The notes under the pieces were generated by a model. It was not told the origin of the DNA. It worked only from the letters and a program-made list of their open reading frames with translations, and did no database searches. Source: Bacilli bacterium (GTDB taxonomy: Bacteria > Bacillota_I > Bacilli_A > RF39 > UBA660). Taken from it: a stretch of DNA of 64,000 bases. The DNA is taken from the NCBI GenBank assembly GCA_017541325.1, contig JAFXZI010000014.1:1-64000 (forward strand), given 5' to 3'. Of this stretch, positions 35,269-44,701 are shown piece after piece. The translations under genes and the position numbers were made by a program. Each line of letters begins with the position of its first letter. The stretch's first letter is position 1.

Positions 35269-35964
35269 TTAACTATTACTTTCTATTAATACAGTTTTAA
35301 TAATACCATCTAGCTTATTTGTTTTATTTTTAGATAAAACTTCATCTTTAATATCCCTATAATCTCTTTTAAAATATTTAACTAACTTTTTCATACGTGG
35401 AACTAATTCTTTACTTTCTAATGAATCCATTATTATTTCTAAATTAGCCATCTTTGTATATTTACCATACTTATTAGTTTTTATATAAGTATCATATAAT
35501 CTTTTAAAAGATGCGATATCAATATTATTAAATCTTCTATCTTCTAATATTTTTATACTTGTATAAATATAATTATTATTAATTGAACGATCTAGAATTG
35601 TTTCACCATTATTATTTTTAATATTTGGTATAAACTCTTTATTCTTAATCAATTTTTTAATAATATCCATTACATGGACATAATTAATAAGTACTAATAT
35701 ATGAGCAAAAGTATTACCATCTTTATTTTGATGGTTAACATTCCAACTTTTATTTTTCATATGTTTTAGTACAAGTTGATATTCACCCTTCATTAATAAT
35801 CTAACTAAAATATCATTTCCATTTTTGTCACAAACATTTATGTCTATCTTATGTTTGCTAAGCAATTTATCTACTATATCTGAATAACCCTCTTTTATTA
35901 GCTCGAAAACGAGCGACGGTTCTTCAATACAAGAAGAGATTGCTTGTTGTTCATCATAAAACAT
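35269..35964 (-). CDS. Ankyrin-repeat-like protein
   Basis: About 231 residues. Ankyrin-type units are visible: 'DINVCDKNGNDILVRLLMKG', 'WNVNHQNKDGNTFAHILV' and 'FIPNIKNNNGETILDRSI' (about 45-150), each with the N..D/NG.T pattern. The C-terminal third is basic and helical with no repeat. There is no signal peptide, so it is presumably cytoplasmic and a protein-binding scaffold. The start at 35964 is set by AGAGGTG; the longer in-frame extension has no such site. The partner is unknown. Confidence 0.75.
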   Translation of the reverse strand: MFYDEQQAISSCIEEPSLVFELIKEGYSDIVDKLLSKHKIDINVCDKNGNDILVRLLMKGEYQLVLKHMKNKSWNVNHQNKDGNTFAHILVLINYVHVMDIIKKLIKNKEFIPNIKNNNGETILDRSINNNYIYTSIKILEDRRFNNIDIASFKRLYDTYIKTNKYGKYTKMANLEIIMDSLESKELVPRMKKLVKYFKRDYRDIKDEVLSKNKTNKLDGIIKTVLIESNS

Positions 35965-36034
35965 GTAATACACCTCTTTTTTTAACGTGACGCTTTCTAT
36001 TCTAACAAAACCAAGTTTTGATGTCAATACAACT

Positions 36035-36058
36035 AAAAAGCAGTCATAATGACTGCTT
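36035..36058 (-). terminator. Terminator after surface protein gene
   Basis: Hairpin AAGCAGTCAT/ATGACTGCTT followed on the minus strand by TTTTTAG. It lies 12 bp past the stop of the DUF11-like gene. Confidence 0.82.
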
Positions 36059-36070
36059 ATATTAAAACCA

Positions 36071-37210
36071 TTAATTTAAATAGTTTTTCTTCTTATTTAT
36101 AGCGAAGAAAATAATTATTAAAACAGCAATTAATAAGAATATAATATTAACATCAAACAATCCTGTTTTTGGATTATTTGCTTCTTCAGGATTAGGTAAT
36201 CCCTCTAATTGAACAATAGTATCTTCTGATTTAACTTGTGTTACTACTTGATCACTCATAACATATGAGTTACCAATGTATTTATTAGTTGTTAAAGCAG
36301 ATTCAGGTACAATTGCTTCGTAGGTAAAAGTATGTTCTTCTTCAGGAGCTAATGAACTATAATTCCAAGTAATAATATTCTTTGATTTATTATAAACTCC
36401 TCTATCACTAACAGAATCTTCTTTAACTGTAATTCCTTCAGGAACATTAGTTACAATTATATTATTTAAAGAATCACCTTTTCCAACATTAGAAACTTTT
36501 ACATTATATTTTAATTTTCTATTATTAGTAGCATTATAACTTAATACATCATTTACAGTATTAGATATTTTTAATTCAGGAAGTCCCTCATTTACGAAGA
36601 AATATATAACTTCAAAGCATGCAGAACCCCACATACTATCTTCATCAGTAGTAGCAATTTGTCCATAAAAAGAAGTATTATCAGAATCACACATTCTTGC
36701 TACTCTATCATTATTTTCTATTTCAATACCTGATACAAAATGAGAATAATCTAATGATGAATCATTTTTTGTCATCATTATTTCAGATTGTTCTGCATAC
36801 ATGTTAATTTCCATTTTTGTAATATTATTATTTTCATCATAAGTAAAATCAATATCAGTTCCAGCAAAAAATATAATATCTTCTTTCTTATATCCTGTAG
36901 GCGCACTTTCTTCTACAACTTTAAGTGGAGTATAAAACCAATGGTCAGCTTTAACTCTATCTACATCTTCTTTTGTTTTTAAACTCTTAATAATTTGTTG
37001 ATATTCACTTGGTAGTAATGATAGTGCATCATCTGTTTCAACTATACCCTCAAAGATATATGCTTTATCTGATCTACGAGATACATTAACATTTAAGGTT
37101 TTTGTTTTGTCATAGTTCATTACTTTTAAAGTTGTATCAGGTAGATTTTTATAAGATGTATCAACTAAAAATAAACCAAATTCAAAATCTATTTTTCCAT
37201 TAGCATTCAT
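36071..37210 (-). CDS. DUF11-like protein with NPKTG-type anchor, no signal peptide
   Basis: About 379 residues. Residues 1-215 are unassigned. About 220-320 resembles a DUF11 'conserved repeat' module of Gram-positive surface proteins ('VSNVGKGDSLNNIIVTNVPE', 'NIITWNYSSLAPEEEHTFTY'). The C-terminus has 'NNPKTG', a membrane helix (about 350-371) and a Lys-rich end, which is sortase-signal-like. No signal peptide precedes it. The Met at 37210 has AGGATG 7 nt upstream and lies downstream of an extended -10 promoter, so the lack is not a start-site error. It may be a 5'-truncated remnant of a longer surface protein or use another export route. Confidence 0.7.
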   Translation of the reverse strand: MNANGKIDFEFGLFLVDTSYKNLPDTTLKVMNYDKTKTLNVNVSRRSDKAYIFEGIVETDDALSLLPSEYQQIIKSLKTKEDVDRVKADHWFYTPLKVVEESAPTGYKKEDIIFFAGTDIDFTYDENNNITKMEINMYAEQSEIMMTKNDSSLDYSHFVSGIEIENNDRVARMCDSDNTSFYGQIATTDEDSMWGSACFEVIYFFVNEGLPELKISNTVNDVLSYNATNNRKLKYNVKVSNVGKGDSLNNIIVTNVPEGITVKEDSVSDRGVYNKSKNIITWNYSSLAPEEEHTFTYEAIVPESALTTNKYIGNSYVMSDQVVTQVKSEDTIVQLEGLPNPEEANNPKTGLFDVNIIFLLIAVLIIIFFAINKKKNYLN

Positions 37211-37235
37211 GCTTATCATCCTACTTTCTAACATA

Positions 37236-37290
37236 ATTATATCATTACAATTGTTTGTTTACACTAATTTTATATGTAAATAGTGTCAAA
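37236..37290 (-). promoter_or_regulatory. Extended -10 promoter with upstream dyad
   Basis: Minus-strand TGATATAAT (TATAAT at 37236-37241) lies about 25 bp before the start codon at 37210. Upstream, TTTACACTA (37258-37266) and TAGTGTCAA (37281-37289) form a 9-bp inverted repeat with one mismatch that covers the -35 zone. This is a candidate operator; the regulator is unknown. Confidence 0.45.
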
Positions 37291-37291
37291 T

Positions 37292-37313
37292 AAAAAAGAG
37301 TATTTCTACTCTT
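37292..37313 (-). terminator. Terminator of the 168-residue protein gene
   Basis: Hairpin AAGAGTA/TACTCTT with T6 on the minus-strand side, overlapping the stop at 37306. Confidence 0.78.
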
Positions 37314-37812
37314 CAATAATATCAGGATTAACTGTCATACAGAACGTATTATAATCTTCTGTTGTATAATGAATCTTTATCGTTTTAATCGCAACATTTT
37401 TCTTAACTTCTATATCTGTAATAAAGAATTTACCAACATTATTATAATAATATGGTTTATCTGTTTCACAATAATACAAGTCATATATTTCTGAATTATT
37501 TAACTCTTCATCAAAGAATTCTTTTACAAATTTAGTTTTACCTAAAGTTTTTAATGTAATAACTCCATCTTTATCACTTACAAAATATGTAAATCTAGGA
37601 ATATTAACTGATACTTTAACTCCTCCTATTTTATGTTCATATTTAGTATGAATAAAAGTTTTATTACATAATACTAAAAATGCAAGTATTAATACTATAA
37701 ATAAAATAATTCCTTCTATAACAAAATTTCTTTTCTTATATGTATTTAACTCTTTTTTAGACATTCTATTTGTCTTGTGAGTTACCTTTCTTTTTGTTTT
37801 TTTATTTTCCAT
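37306..37812 (-). CDS. Single-pass membrane protein, unknown
   Basis: 168 residues, not recognised. A basic N-terminus (about 1-28) precedes one membrane helix (about 30-49), and an extracellular beta-rich domain of about 115 residues follows, ending acidic. The domain contains two Cys ('YYCETDKPYYY' and near the end). AGAGGGTG lies before the ATG. It is encoded between the 48-residue small protein and the DUF11-like surface protein. Confidence 0.65.
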   Translation of the reverse strand: MENKKTKRKVTHKTNRMSKKELNTYKKRNFVIEGIILFIVLILAFLVLCNKTFIHTKYEHKIGGVKVSVNIPRFTYFVSDKDGVITLKTLGKTKFVKEFFDEELNNSEIYDLYYCETDKPYYYNNVGKFFITDIEVKKNVAIKTIKIHYTTEDYNTFCMTVNPDIIEE

Positions 37813-37851
37813 ATAGACACCCTCTATTCTTCTAAAATTATATAATATAAC

Positions 37852-37998
37852 CTAAGAATTATCAACTGATAAAACAGTATCGTACAAATCTTTAGCAGAT
37901 TGCAGATCTATTTGTTTGGTATCAAATAATTTCTTTTCTTGTTCTTCTGATTCAAGTCCTTCGACTTCTTCCCAATATTTAATCCATTCTTTATCCAT
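37852..37998 (-). CDS. Small acidic protein, 48 residues
   Basis: Short gene: ATG at 37996-37998, TAG at 37852-37854, with AGAGGT 6 nt upstream. The product starts MDKEWIKYWEEVEG, is highly acidic and probably helical, and has no membrane segment. Codon use resembles neighbours. It fills the gap between the 168-residue protein gene and the tRNA pair. The remaining 37999-38084 shows only a short direct repeat of TGTAAATCAT near 38050-38073. Function unknown. Confidence 0.6.
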   Translation of the reverse strand: MDKEWIKYWEEVEGLESEEQEKKLFDTKQIDLQSAKDLYDTVLSVDNS

Positions 37999-38084
37999 AA
38001 TATACCTCTACCTATATGATAACATAAAAAAAGAAAAGTAGACACGCTTATGTAAATCATTGCTGTAAATCATCGTAAAATAAA

Positions 38085-38107
38085 AAACCTTATATGATAT
38101 AAGGTTT
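38085..38107 (-). terminator. Terminator after tRNA-Lys/tRNA-Ser pair
   Basis: Hairpin AAACCTTATAT/ATATAAGGTTT followed on the minus strand by TTTATTTT, 9 bp past the tRNA-Ser 3' end. Confidence 0.8.
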
Positions 38108-38115
38108 ATTACTTC

Positions 38116-38206
38116 TGGCGGAGACAGAGAGATTTGAACTCTCGCGACAGTTGCCCGTCCTACACCCTTAGCAGGGGCGCCTCTTCGACCACTTGAGTAT
38201 GTCTCC
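38116..38206 (-). tRNA. tRNA-Ser (GCT)
   Basis: A 91-nt tRNA with a long variable arm typical of class II. The anticodon loop is CTGCTAA with GCT, reading AGC/AGU. The acceptor GGAGACA pairs with TGTCTCC, and CCA is encoded. It lies 16 bp after tRNA-Lys in one transcript. Confidence 0.95.
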
Positions 38207-38222
38207 GTATTTTTATAAAAAA

Positions 38223-38298
38223 TGGTGTCCCCTTAGGGATTCGAACCCTAGACCCACTGATTAAGAGTCAGTTGCTCTACCAACTGAGCTAAGGAGAC
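38223..38298 (-). tRNA. tRNA-Lys (CTT)
   Basis: A 76-nt cloverleaf. The acceptor GTCTCCT pairs with AGGGGAC, the anticodon loop is CTCTTAA (CTT, reading AAG), and CCA is encoded. It is the upstream member of the tRNA-Lys/tRNA-Ser pair. Confidence 0.95.
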
Positions 38299-38376
38299 AC
38301 AAAACATAATTACTAATAAAGTATATCATAAAATAAGAAAAAAACAAATATTTTTTAATATTCTAGGCTATTTCAT

Positions 38377-38398
38377 AAAAAAAAGCACTAAGTGCTTT
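38377..38398 (-). terminator. Terminator overlapping Flp pilin stop
   Basis: Hairpin AAAGCACT/AGTGCTTT followed on the minus strand by T8. It overlaps the stop codon at 38397. Confidence 0.85.
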
Positions 38399-38588
38399 AT
38401 TTGCAATATCCATCTCCAGGATTCTTTCCTTCTACATATTCTTTATCAGAAATACTACATGATGTTTTAGTAATACTATCTTTAATATAACCACCAAAAG
38501 TATTAATAATTCCTATTACGATAACTGAAATTAAAGCAATTATCAAAACATATTCAACTAATGCTTGCCCTTTTTTATTATTTCTCAT
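38397..38588 (-). CDS. Flp/Fap-type pilin
   Basis: 63 residues. The N-terminal 'MRNNKKGQALVEYVLIIALI' is a classic Flp prepilin: a basic leader, G, then a hydrophobic helix with Glu at +5. A short polar C-terminal part has two Cys ('TKTSCSIS', 'DGYCK') that could form a disulphide. It would be cut after the Gly and polymerised by the Tad machine encoded at 58.5-63.4 kb. GGTGAT lies before the ATG at 38588; the upstream in-frame Met has no site. It stands alone, about 20 kb from the Tad operon. Confidence 0.85.
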   Translation of the reverse strand: MRNNKKGQALVEYVLIIALISVIVIGIINTFGGYIKDSITKTSCSISDKEYVEGKNPGDGYCK

Positions 38589-38677
38589 CACTAAATCACC
38601 ATACCCTTTAGATAATTTAATTTTATAATGATTGGTACTTTTTGTCAATAATATGATATAGTAAAAATGGTGATAAA

Positions 38678-38971
38678 ATGGACCATATAAAAGTAATTGA
38701 AGCCAAATGTTTTAAAGATAGACTATTTGGTTTAATAGGTAAAAAAAATATAGATTATTGCTTATTATTTAAAAGATGTAATAGTATCCATACCTTCTTT
38801 ATGAAAGAAGCTATTGATGTCATTATGACTGATAAAGATAATAAGATTATATATATTAAAAAAAATATGAAAAAAAACAGAATTATTCTTCCTAAAAAAG
38901 GAGTATATCAAACATATGAATTTCCAAATAATTATATCAAAAATTTAAAAAAAGGTGATATTTTAAAATAA
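38678..38971 (+). CDS. DUF192 family protein
   Basis: 97 residues. 'KDRLFGLIGKK', 'LLFKRCNSIHTFFMKEAIDV' and 'GVYQTYEFPNNYI' match the DUF192 family, compact beta proteins of unknown function. There is no signal peptide. It is divergent from the Flp pilin gene, and the two share a 90-bp promoter region. It ends in a bidirectional terminator. Family placement is firm, but the role is not known. Confidence 0.8.
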   Translation: MDHIKVIEAKCFKDRLFGLIGKKNIDYCLLFKRCNSIHTFFMKEAIDVIMTDKDNKIIYIKKNMKKNRIILPKKGVYQTYEFPNNYIKNLKKGDILK

Positions 38972-38980
38972 CACCTTTTT
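38949..38980. terminator. Bidirectional terminator
   Basis: Arms AAAAAGGTG (38949-38957) and CACCTTTTT (38972-38980) serve the plus-strand DUF192 gene and the minus-strand gene ending at 38982. Confidence 0.75.
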
Positions 38981-38981
38981 A

Positions 38982-39701
38982 TTATACATATTTAAGTGAT
39001 TTAGCAACACCTTTTTCGTATTGCTTTTCTCTTTTTCTCATCATTCTTCTAGCACATCTACCAGCTTTTCTATATTGTGGTGGATTTGCACTTTCTATTG
39101 AATCAAATCTAATTCTTTTTCTAGAAAGATCTCCAGCTTTTTTATAGAATTCTTCTGTTAATGCAAATTCTGGAAACTCCATTGCAATATAAGTAATTCC
39201 ACTTAAAAATACTGGATCATATGAAGAATTTCCTTCTCCACTAATTATTTTTTCAAAAATTCCTGGCATAGCGATTAAAAACCCTTTATATTCAGGATCT
39301 GATAGTCCTACTTCTGATGCTTTAAGACATTTATTTTGTTCTGTTAATTTGCTAGTTCTTTCTGGTGCAACATGTCTTAAATAATGATAAGCTTCTTCTT
39401 GATTTGCAAGATATCTATATTTTTTGCAAAGCAAATCGAAAAATTGATCTTCTTCTGGAATATCAAACTCACTACTTAAATAACTATTATATCCTTTTAA
39501 TAGAACATCCCCTATTCCTTTTGAACATTCTTTAAAATAAAATCCATAATTAGCATCATCCATAACAGTATATAATCCTGATACGAATGTATCAAAATCC
39601 TCAATAGTTGTTGAATACTTTCTTAATAATTCATCACTATCCATTGATAGAACATCACTTTGGACTTCTAGAGCCTCTCTAATTTTTCTTACGTTTATCA
39701 C
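38982..39701 (-). CDS. Unknown soluble protein downstream of lon
   Basis: 239 residues, not recognised. It is mainly helical, with a strongly basic C-terminus ('RKAGRCARRMMRKREKQYEK') that could bind nucleic acid. The GTG start at 39701 is supported by GGAGG 8 nt upstream; the gene overlaps the last codons of lon by about 20 bp, so translation is coupled. No cofactor or membrane motif is visible. Confidence 0.65.
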   Translation of the reverse strand: MINVRKIREALEVQSDVLSMDSDELLRKYSTTIEDFDTFVSGLYTVMDDANYGFYFKECSKGIGDVLLKGYNSYLSSEFDIPEEDQFFDLLCKKYRYLANQEEAYHYLRHVAPERTSKLTEQNKCLKASEVGLSDPEYKGFLIAMPGIFEKIISGEGNSSYDPVFLSGITYIAMEFPEFALTEEFYKKAGDLSRKRIRFDSIESANPPQYRKAGRCARRMMRKREKQYEKGVAKSLKYV

Positions 39702-42018
39702 TTTTTCTTCCTCCTTTTATTTTTTCATATATTTCATCATATTTACCTACTAAAATGAATTCTAAATCATTTTTTATTTCATCAGGAATTTCAGATAAAT
39801 CTCTTTCATTCTCTTTAGGAATAAAAATAGTTTTCATCATTGCTCTATGAGCACCAATTACTTTTTCTTTTAGTCCTCCTATTGGTAATATTTTACCTCT
39901 AATAGTAATCTCTCCAGTCATAGCAATTGTTGATGGAATTTTCATTTCAGTAAACAAACTGATCAAAGCAGTTGTTAGGGCTATACCAGCACTTGGACCC
40001 TCTTTTGGAACGCCTCCTTCTGGTACATGGATATGGATATTACTATTTTCTAACTTTTCCATATCAATCTTAAATTTATCAGCATTCGCTTTTATATAAC
40101 TAAAGGCAATTTGAGCGGATTCTTGCATAACCTCTCCTAAAGATCCTGTAAGAATAAGTTCTCCTTTCCCTTTATACATAGTTGTTTCAATAGGTAGTAT
40201 ATCTCCACCATATTTAGTATAAGCAAGTCCATTTACTATACCGACATGACCTACATCATCATTTTCATGATAAAAATACTTTTCATTACCTAAATAATCT
40301 TTAATATTATCTTCTGTAAGATTAAAACTCTCTTTTGATTTATCTACTACTATTTTCTTAACTATCTTTCTAATAATAGTTGCAATTAATCTTTCAAGTT
40401 CTCTTACTCCACTTTCTTTAGTATAATTTCTAATAATTGTAAGTAGAGCTTCATCAGTAAATGTAATTCTATTTTTCTTAACTCCATGTTCTTCTAATTG
40501 ATTAGGAACTAAATAAATCTTTGCAATATCTAATTTTTCATATTCTGTATAACTAGATAATTCTATTATTTCTAAACGATCTTTTAACTCTGTTGGAATT
40601 TGATCAATATAGTTAGCAGTTGCAATAAACATAACACTACTTAAATCATATTCTTCTTCAAGATAATGATCAGTAAACTTAGCATTTTGTTCTTTATCTA
40701 ATACTTCAAGTAAAGCACTAGCAGGATCTCCTTTAATATCTTTAGTCATTTTATCAATTTCATCGATAATAAATACTGGATTAGAAGTACCGGCTTTTTT
40801 CATTCCTTGAATTATAAGTCCAGGAGCAGCTCCAACATAAGTTCTTCTATGACCAACAATTTCTGCTTCGTCATTAACTCCTCCTACACTTATCTTAGTA
40901 GTAGTTCTATTCAAACTTCTTGCAATACTTTGAGCAAGAGTAGTTTTACCTACTCCAGGAGGTCCAACTAAACACATAATAGGACTTCTTAAACTATCTT
41001 TGTTTTGCTTTACTGCAAGATATTCTATTATTCTATCTTTAACTGAATCAAGAGCATAATGAGATTTATCTAAATCTTTCTTAACCTTGTTCAAATCATT
41101 TTCATCTTTAGTAAAATTATTCCATGGAATACTTAACATCCAATCAATATAAGTACTTATTATACCTAATTCTGGAGAATTAGGATTACATGCCTCATAT
41201 CTATTAATTTCATTTTCAAGTCTTTGTTTAATTTTTTGTGGACAATTCAGATTCTTGGCTTTTAGACGAAGTTCATCTACTTCAAAATCATGATCATGCA
41301 AGTCTCCTAGTTCTTCTTTTATTACCTTTATTTTTTCACGTAATACAAATTCTCTTTGACTCTTTTCAAGTTCTCTATTTACTTCTTCTTCTATTTGTTT
41401 TTCTAATTTTAAAATCTCTACATCTTTGTTAATATCATCTAGTATCATTTTTACTCTCTTTGTTGCTGAAAATTCTGTAATATATTCTTGCTTTCTTTCA
41501 ACTGAAATTGGTAAGAATAATGCTACTATATCAGTTAATTGATTTATATCATTTATTCCTGCAATTTGTGAAAGAACAGTATTAGACATATAAGGTACTT
41601 CTTTTACATACATTTCTATATGTTTAATAAGACTTCTTACATAAGCAAGTTCTTCTTTCATTTCTAATTGTTCTTCTTCTACAGTTGAAACAATCGCATC
41701 ACAAATACTATCTTCTTTAGTATAAGTATGGACATATCCTCTATGTAATCCAGATATTACTACCCTAGTTTTTCCATTAGGCATATCTATTTTCATCTTA
41801 ACAGATCCAACTACACCTACTTTAGGCAATTCAGTTATATCAGGATCTACTTCAAGTTCATCTTTAGGATTAACTACTAATAATTGATTAGAATAATAAT
41901 CCTCGGCTAATGCTATTATTTTTTTGTCGACATCTTTATCCAGTTCAATTCTAATCTCACTGTTTGGAAATAAGACCATGTTTCTAATTAAAAGTACTGG
42001 TAAATTTGTCTTCATCAT
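39679..42018 (-). CDS. lon: Lon ATP-dependent protease
   Basis: Lon, about 779 residues, a cytoplasmic AAA+ serine protease for misfolded and regulatory proteins. The N-terminal LON substrate domain comes first, then AAA+ with Walker A 'GPPGVGKTTLAQS' near 358 and Walker B 'VFIIDEIDKM' near 425. The catalytic Ser is in 'PKEGPSAGIALT' and Lys in 'GGLKEKVIGAHRA'. GGAGG lies 8 nt before the ATG at 42018; an ATG at 42033 overlaps that site. No HAIR/CIRCE-like element is evident upstream. Confidence 0.96.
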   Translation of the reverse strand: MMKTNLPVLLIRNMVLFPNSEIRIELDKDVDKKIIALAEDYYSNQLLVVNPKDELEVDPDITELPKVGVVGSVKMKIDMPNGKTRVVISGLHRGYVHTYTKEDSICDAIVSTVEEEQLEMKEELAYVRSLIKHIEMYVKEVPYMSNTVLSQIAGINDINQLTDIVALFLPISVERKQEYITEFSATKRVKMILDDINKDVEILKLEKQIEEEVNRELEKSQREFVLREKIKVIKEELGDLHDHDFEVDELRLKAKNLNCPQKIKQRLENEINRYEACNPNSPELGIISTYIDWMLSIPWNNFTKDENDLNKVKKDLDKSHYALDSVKDRIIEYLAVKQNKDSLRSPIMCLVGPPGVGKTTLAQSIARSLNRTTTKISVGGVNDEAEIVGHRRTYVGAAPGLIIQGMKKAGTSNPVFIIDEIDKMTKDIKGDPASALLEVLDKEQNAKFTDHYLEEEYDLSSVMFIATANYIDQIPTELKDRLEIIELSSYTEYEKLDIAKIYLVPNQLEEHGVKKNRITFTDEALLTIIRNYTKESGVRELERLIATIIRKIVKKIVVDKSKESFNLTEDNIKDYLGNEKYFYHENDDVGHVGIVNGLAYTKYGGDILPIETTMYKGKGELILTGSLGEVMQESAQIAFSYIKANADKFKIDMEKLENSNIHIHVPEGGVPKEGPSAGIALTTALISLFTEMKIPSTIAMTGEITIRGKILPIGGLKEKVIGAHRAMMKTIFIPKENERDLSEIPDEIKNDLEFILVGKYDEIYEKIKGGRKSDKRKKN

Positions 42019-42087
42019 AGTCATCGCCTCCAAAATATGTTTCTTATTATAACTACTGAATAGTTAAATTGCAAGAAAAAAGACAAT

Positions 42088-42118
42088 AAAAAAAGATGCA
42101 AATTACATAGCATCTTTT
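42088..42118 (-). terminator. Terminator overlapping pnp stop
   Basis: Hairpin AAAAGATGC/GCATCTTTT followed on the minus strand by T-rich sequence. It overlaps the pnp stop at 42103. Confidence 0.82.
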
Positions 42119-44235
42119 CTTGAAAAATTAAGTTTTCCTTTTTTATCAGTTCCAATAGCTTTTACAAGTATTTCATCTCCTACTTGAACTACGTCTGATA
42201 CTTTTTCAACTCTCTCTTTAGCTAGTTTAGAAATATGTACTAATCCTTCACATCCAGGCCATACTTCAACAAAGCATCCAAAGTCTTCAATTTGTACAAC
42301 TTTTGCAGTATATACTTTACCTTCTTCTACTTCTCTAACTACGTTTTCAATCATTTCACGAGTTTTATCTATTACTTCTTTATCACTATGATAAATTACT
42401 ACTTTACCAAAGTCATCAATTTCTACTTTAACAGCACGAGCATCAGTTACTAATTTAACATCACTTGCTTCACAAATGATCTTAGTAATCATTTCTCCAC
42501 CTTTACCAATAACATCTTTAATTTTTTCAGGTTTAATCATAAACGTTTCCATCTTTGGAGCATATTTAGATACTTCTTTTCTTGGTTCAGGAATTGCACT
42601 TAACATTACATCTAATACTTCCATACGTGCTTTTTTAGCTTGAGCAAGTGCTTCTTTTAATATTTTCTTAGTAATACCTTTTATCTTAATATCCATTTGA
42701 AGTGCACAAATACCATCTTTAGTTCCAGCTACTTTAAAGTCCATATCTCCTAAATGATCTTCCATACCTTGAATATCAGTTAAAACTGTATAATCATCTC
42801 CAGCAGTAATAAGTCCCATAGCAATACCAGCAACTGGTGCTTTAATAGGAACTCCGGCAGCCATAAGTGACATACATCCAGCACAAATAGATGCTTGAGA
42901 ACTACTTCCATTACTTTCTAAGATTTCACTAACTACACGAATTGTATATGGGAACTCATCTTCACTAGGTATTACTTGAGCAAGAGCTTTTTCTCCAAGT
43001 GCACCATGACCTATTTCTCTTCTACCAGGAGAACCATATCTACCAGTTTCTCCAACTGAGAATTGTGGGAAATTATAATGAAGCATAAATCTCTTTTCTT
43101 CATCAAGACTAATTCCATCAAGTAATTGTCCCTCTCCAATAGCACCAAGTGTAGTTACTGATAAACTTTGTGTTTGTCCACGAGTAAATAATGCAGAACC
43201 ATGTACTCTAGGTAATATATCAACTGATGCAGAAAGTGGTCTTATTTCATCCATTTTACGTCCATCAATACGAGTTTTTTCTTTAACTACAATATTTCTA
43301 AAAATATCATATTCTACATCTTCTAAGATTAGTTTAACTTTAGTTATTAATTCTGCAAGTTCTTCTACTTTTAATTTATCTTCGTTTTCAACAGTATACT
43401 TTTCTACTATTTCTTCTTTTATAGCATCAATAGTTTCATATTTTAAAATCTTATCTTCAATTCTTAATGCAGCATCAAGTCTATCTCTACTTAAATCAGT
43501 AATTTCTTCTCTTAGAGAATCTTCAATTTCAAGTTTTTCATATTCCATTTTTTCTTCGCCAATTTCTTTTATAATTTCTTCTTCAAATGAAATAAGTTCT
43601 TTAACTGCATCATGTCCAAACATAAGGGCTTCTAACATATCATCTTCTGATACTTCTTTAGCACTAGATTCAACCATGTTAATAGCGTCTTTAGTACCAG
43701 CAACAGTTAGATCTATATCAGATTTTTCAAGTTGTTCTGGTGTAGGGTTAATAATTAATTCTCCATCTACACGTCCTACTTTAACACCAGCTATTGGTCC
43801 ATCAAAAGGAATTTTACTTATGCTTGTTGCAAGAGACGAACCAAATAAAGCAGTTATTTCTGGTGAACAATCTTGTTCAACAGAAAGTACTGTATTAACT
43901 ATTTGTACTTCATTTCTAAATCCTTCTGGGAATAGTGGTCTCATAGGTCTATCAATCATACGAGCAGCAAGTGTTGCATTGTCAGTTGGTCTTCCTTCTC
44001 TTTTAATAAATCCTCCTGGAATTTTTCCAACAGAATATAATTTTTCTTGATACAATACCATTAATGGGAAGAAATCACTTAGGATATTAGCATTTTTAGA
44101 TACTACTGCAGTTGATAAAACAACTGTATCTCCATATCTAACTAATACCGCTCCATGAGCTTGTTTTGCAAGTTCTCCATGTTCAACAATAAGTTTTCTT
44201 CCTCTAAAATCAAATTCAAATACTTTCTTTTCCAT
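42103..44235 (-). CDS. pnp: Polynucleotide phosphorylase
   Basis: PNPase, 710 residues, a phosphorolytic 3'-5' exoribonuclease in mRNA decay. It has two RNase PH domains (about 1-230 and 315-545), the linking helical domain, a KH domain ('[16 protein letters not shown]' near 565) and a C-terminal S1 domain ('[18 protein letters not shown]' near 635). 'FTRGQTQSL' and '[10 protein letters not shown]' lie in the catalytic second PH domain. It follows rpsO, the conserved rpsO-pnp order, with a terminator between. Confidence 0.97.
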   Translation of the reverse strand: MEKKVFEFDFRGRKLIVEHGELAKQAHGAVLVRYGDTVVLSTAVVSKNANILSDFFPLMVLYQEKLYSVGKIPGGFIKREGRPTDNATLAARMIDRPMRPLFPEGFRNEVQIVNTVLSVEQDCSPEITALFGSSLATSISKIPFDGPIAGVKVGRVDGELIINPTPEQLEKSDIDLTVAGTKDAINMVESSAKEVSEDDMLEALMFGHDAVKELISFEEEIIKEIGEEKMEYEKLEIEDSLREEITDLSRDRLDAALRIEDKILKYETIDAIKEEIVEKYTVENEDKLKVEELAELITKVKLILEDVEYDIFRNIVVKEKTRIDGRKMDEIRPLSASVDILPRVHGSALFTRGQTQSLSVTTLGAIGEGQLLDGISLDEEKRFMLHYNFPQFSVGETGRYGSPGRREIGHGALGEKALAQVIPSEDEFPYTIRVVSEILESNGSSSQASICAGCMSLMAAGVPIKAPVAGIAMGLITAGDDYTVLTDIQGMEDHLGDMDFKVAGTKDGICALQMDIKIKGITKKILKEALAQAKKARMEVLDVMLSAIPEPRKEVSKYAPKMETFMIKPEKIKDVIGKGGEMITKIICEASDVKLVTDARAVKVEIDDFGKVVIYHSDKEVIDKTREMIENVVREVEEGKVYTAKVVQIEDFGCFVEVWPGCEGLVHISKLAKERVEKVSDVVQVGDEILVKAIGTDKKGKLNFSRKDAM

Positions 44236-44276
44236 ATATCCTCCAACATTTTAAATTATAACTTAATTAATAGAAA

Positions 44277-44302
44277 AATAAAAGACACTAAAAACAGTGT
44301 CT
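44277..44302 (-). terminator. Terminator between rpsO and pnp
   Basis: Hairpin AGACACT/AGTGTCT with a T-rich minus-strand side. It probably limits read-through from rpsO into pnp. Confidence 0.7.
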
Positions 44303-44318
44303 ACTTTTATTCAATATT

Positions 44319-44588
44319 TTATTTTCTTAATCCTAATTCTTTAATTAATTTACGATATCTATTAATATCATTTTTAACTAAATAATTAAGAAGATTTTTT
44401 CTACGTCCAACTTTCTTTAAAAGTCCACGATTAGAATGATAATCATGTGGATGTTGTTTCATGTGTTCAGTTAAATTGTTAATTTCTTCAGTAAGAATAG
44501 CAACTTGAACTTCAATTGATCCACAGTCTTTTTCATCTTTAGCATATTTTTTAATTAATTTTTGCTTTTCTTCTTTAGTCATTGCCAT
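44319..44588 (-). CDS. rpsO: Ribosomal protein S15
   Basis: S15, 89 residues, an early 30S assembly protein that binds 16S rRNA helices. '[20 protein letters not shown]', '[19 protein letters not shown]' and '[20 protein letters not shown]' are typical. The start at 44588 has GGAGGA 6 nt upstream; the longer in-frame version would translate the leader. Confidence 0.97.
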   Translation of the reverse strand: MAMTKEEKQKLIKKYAKDEKDCGSIEVQVAILTEEINNLTEHMKQHPHDYHSNRGLLKKVGRRKNLLNYLVKNDINRYRKLIKELGLRK

Positions 44589-44669
44589 AATTATTCCTCC
44601 TTTTTTAATATTCGCTTCATCTGAGTACTTGTCGGAATAAAACATAGTACCAAGAAAAAGTACATTAAT

Positions 44670-44698
44670 AATATAACCTAATTATTTTAATAAAGCAA
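44670..44698 (-). promoter_or_regulatory. Promoter and structured leader of rpsO
   Basis: Minus-strand TTGCTT (44693-44698) and TATATT (44670-44675) with a 17-bp spacer; start near 44662. The roughly 70-nt leader down to 44589 has a hairpin (GTAC..TTGGTAC, about 44647-44663) and could carry an S15 autoregulatory site as in other bacteria. That last point is inference. Confidence 0.5.
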
Positions 44699-44701
44699 GT
44701 A

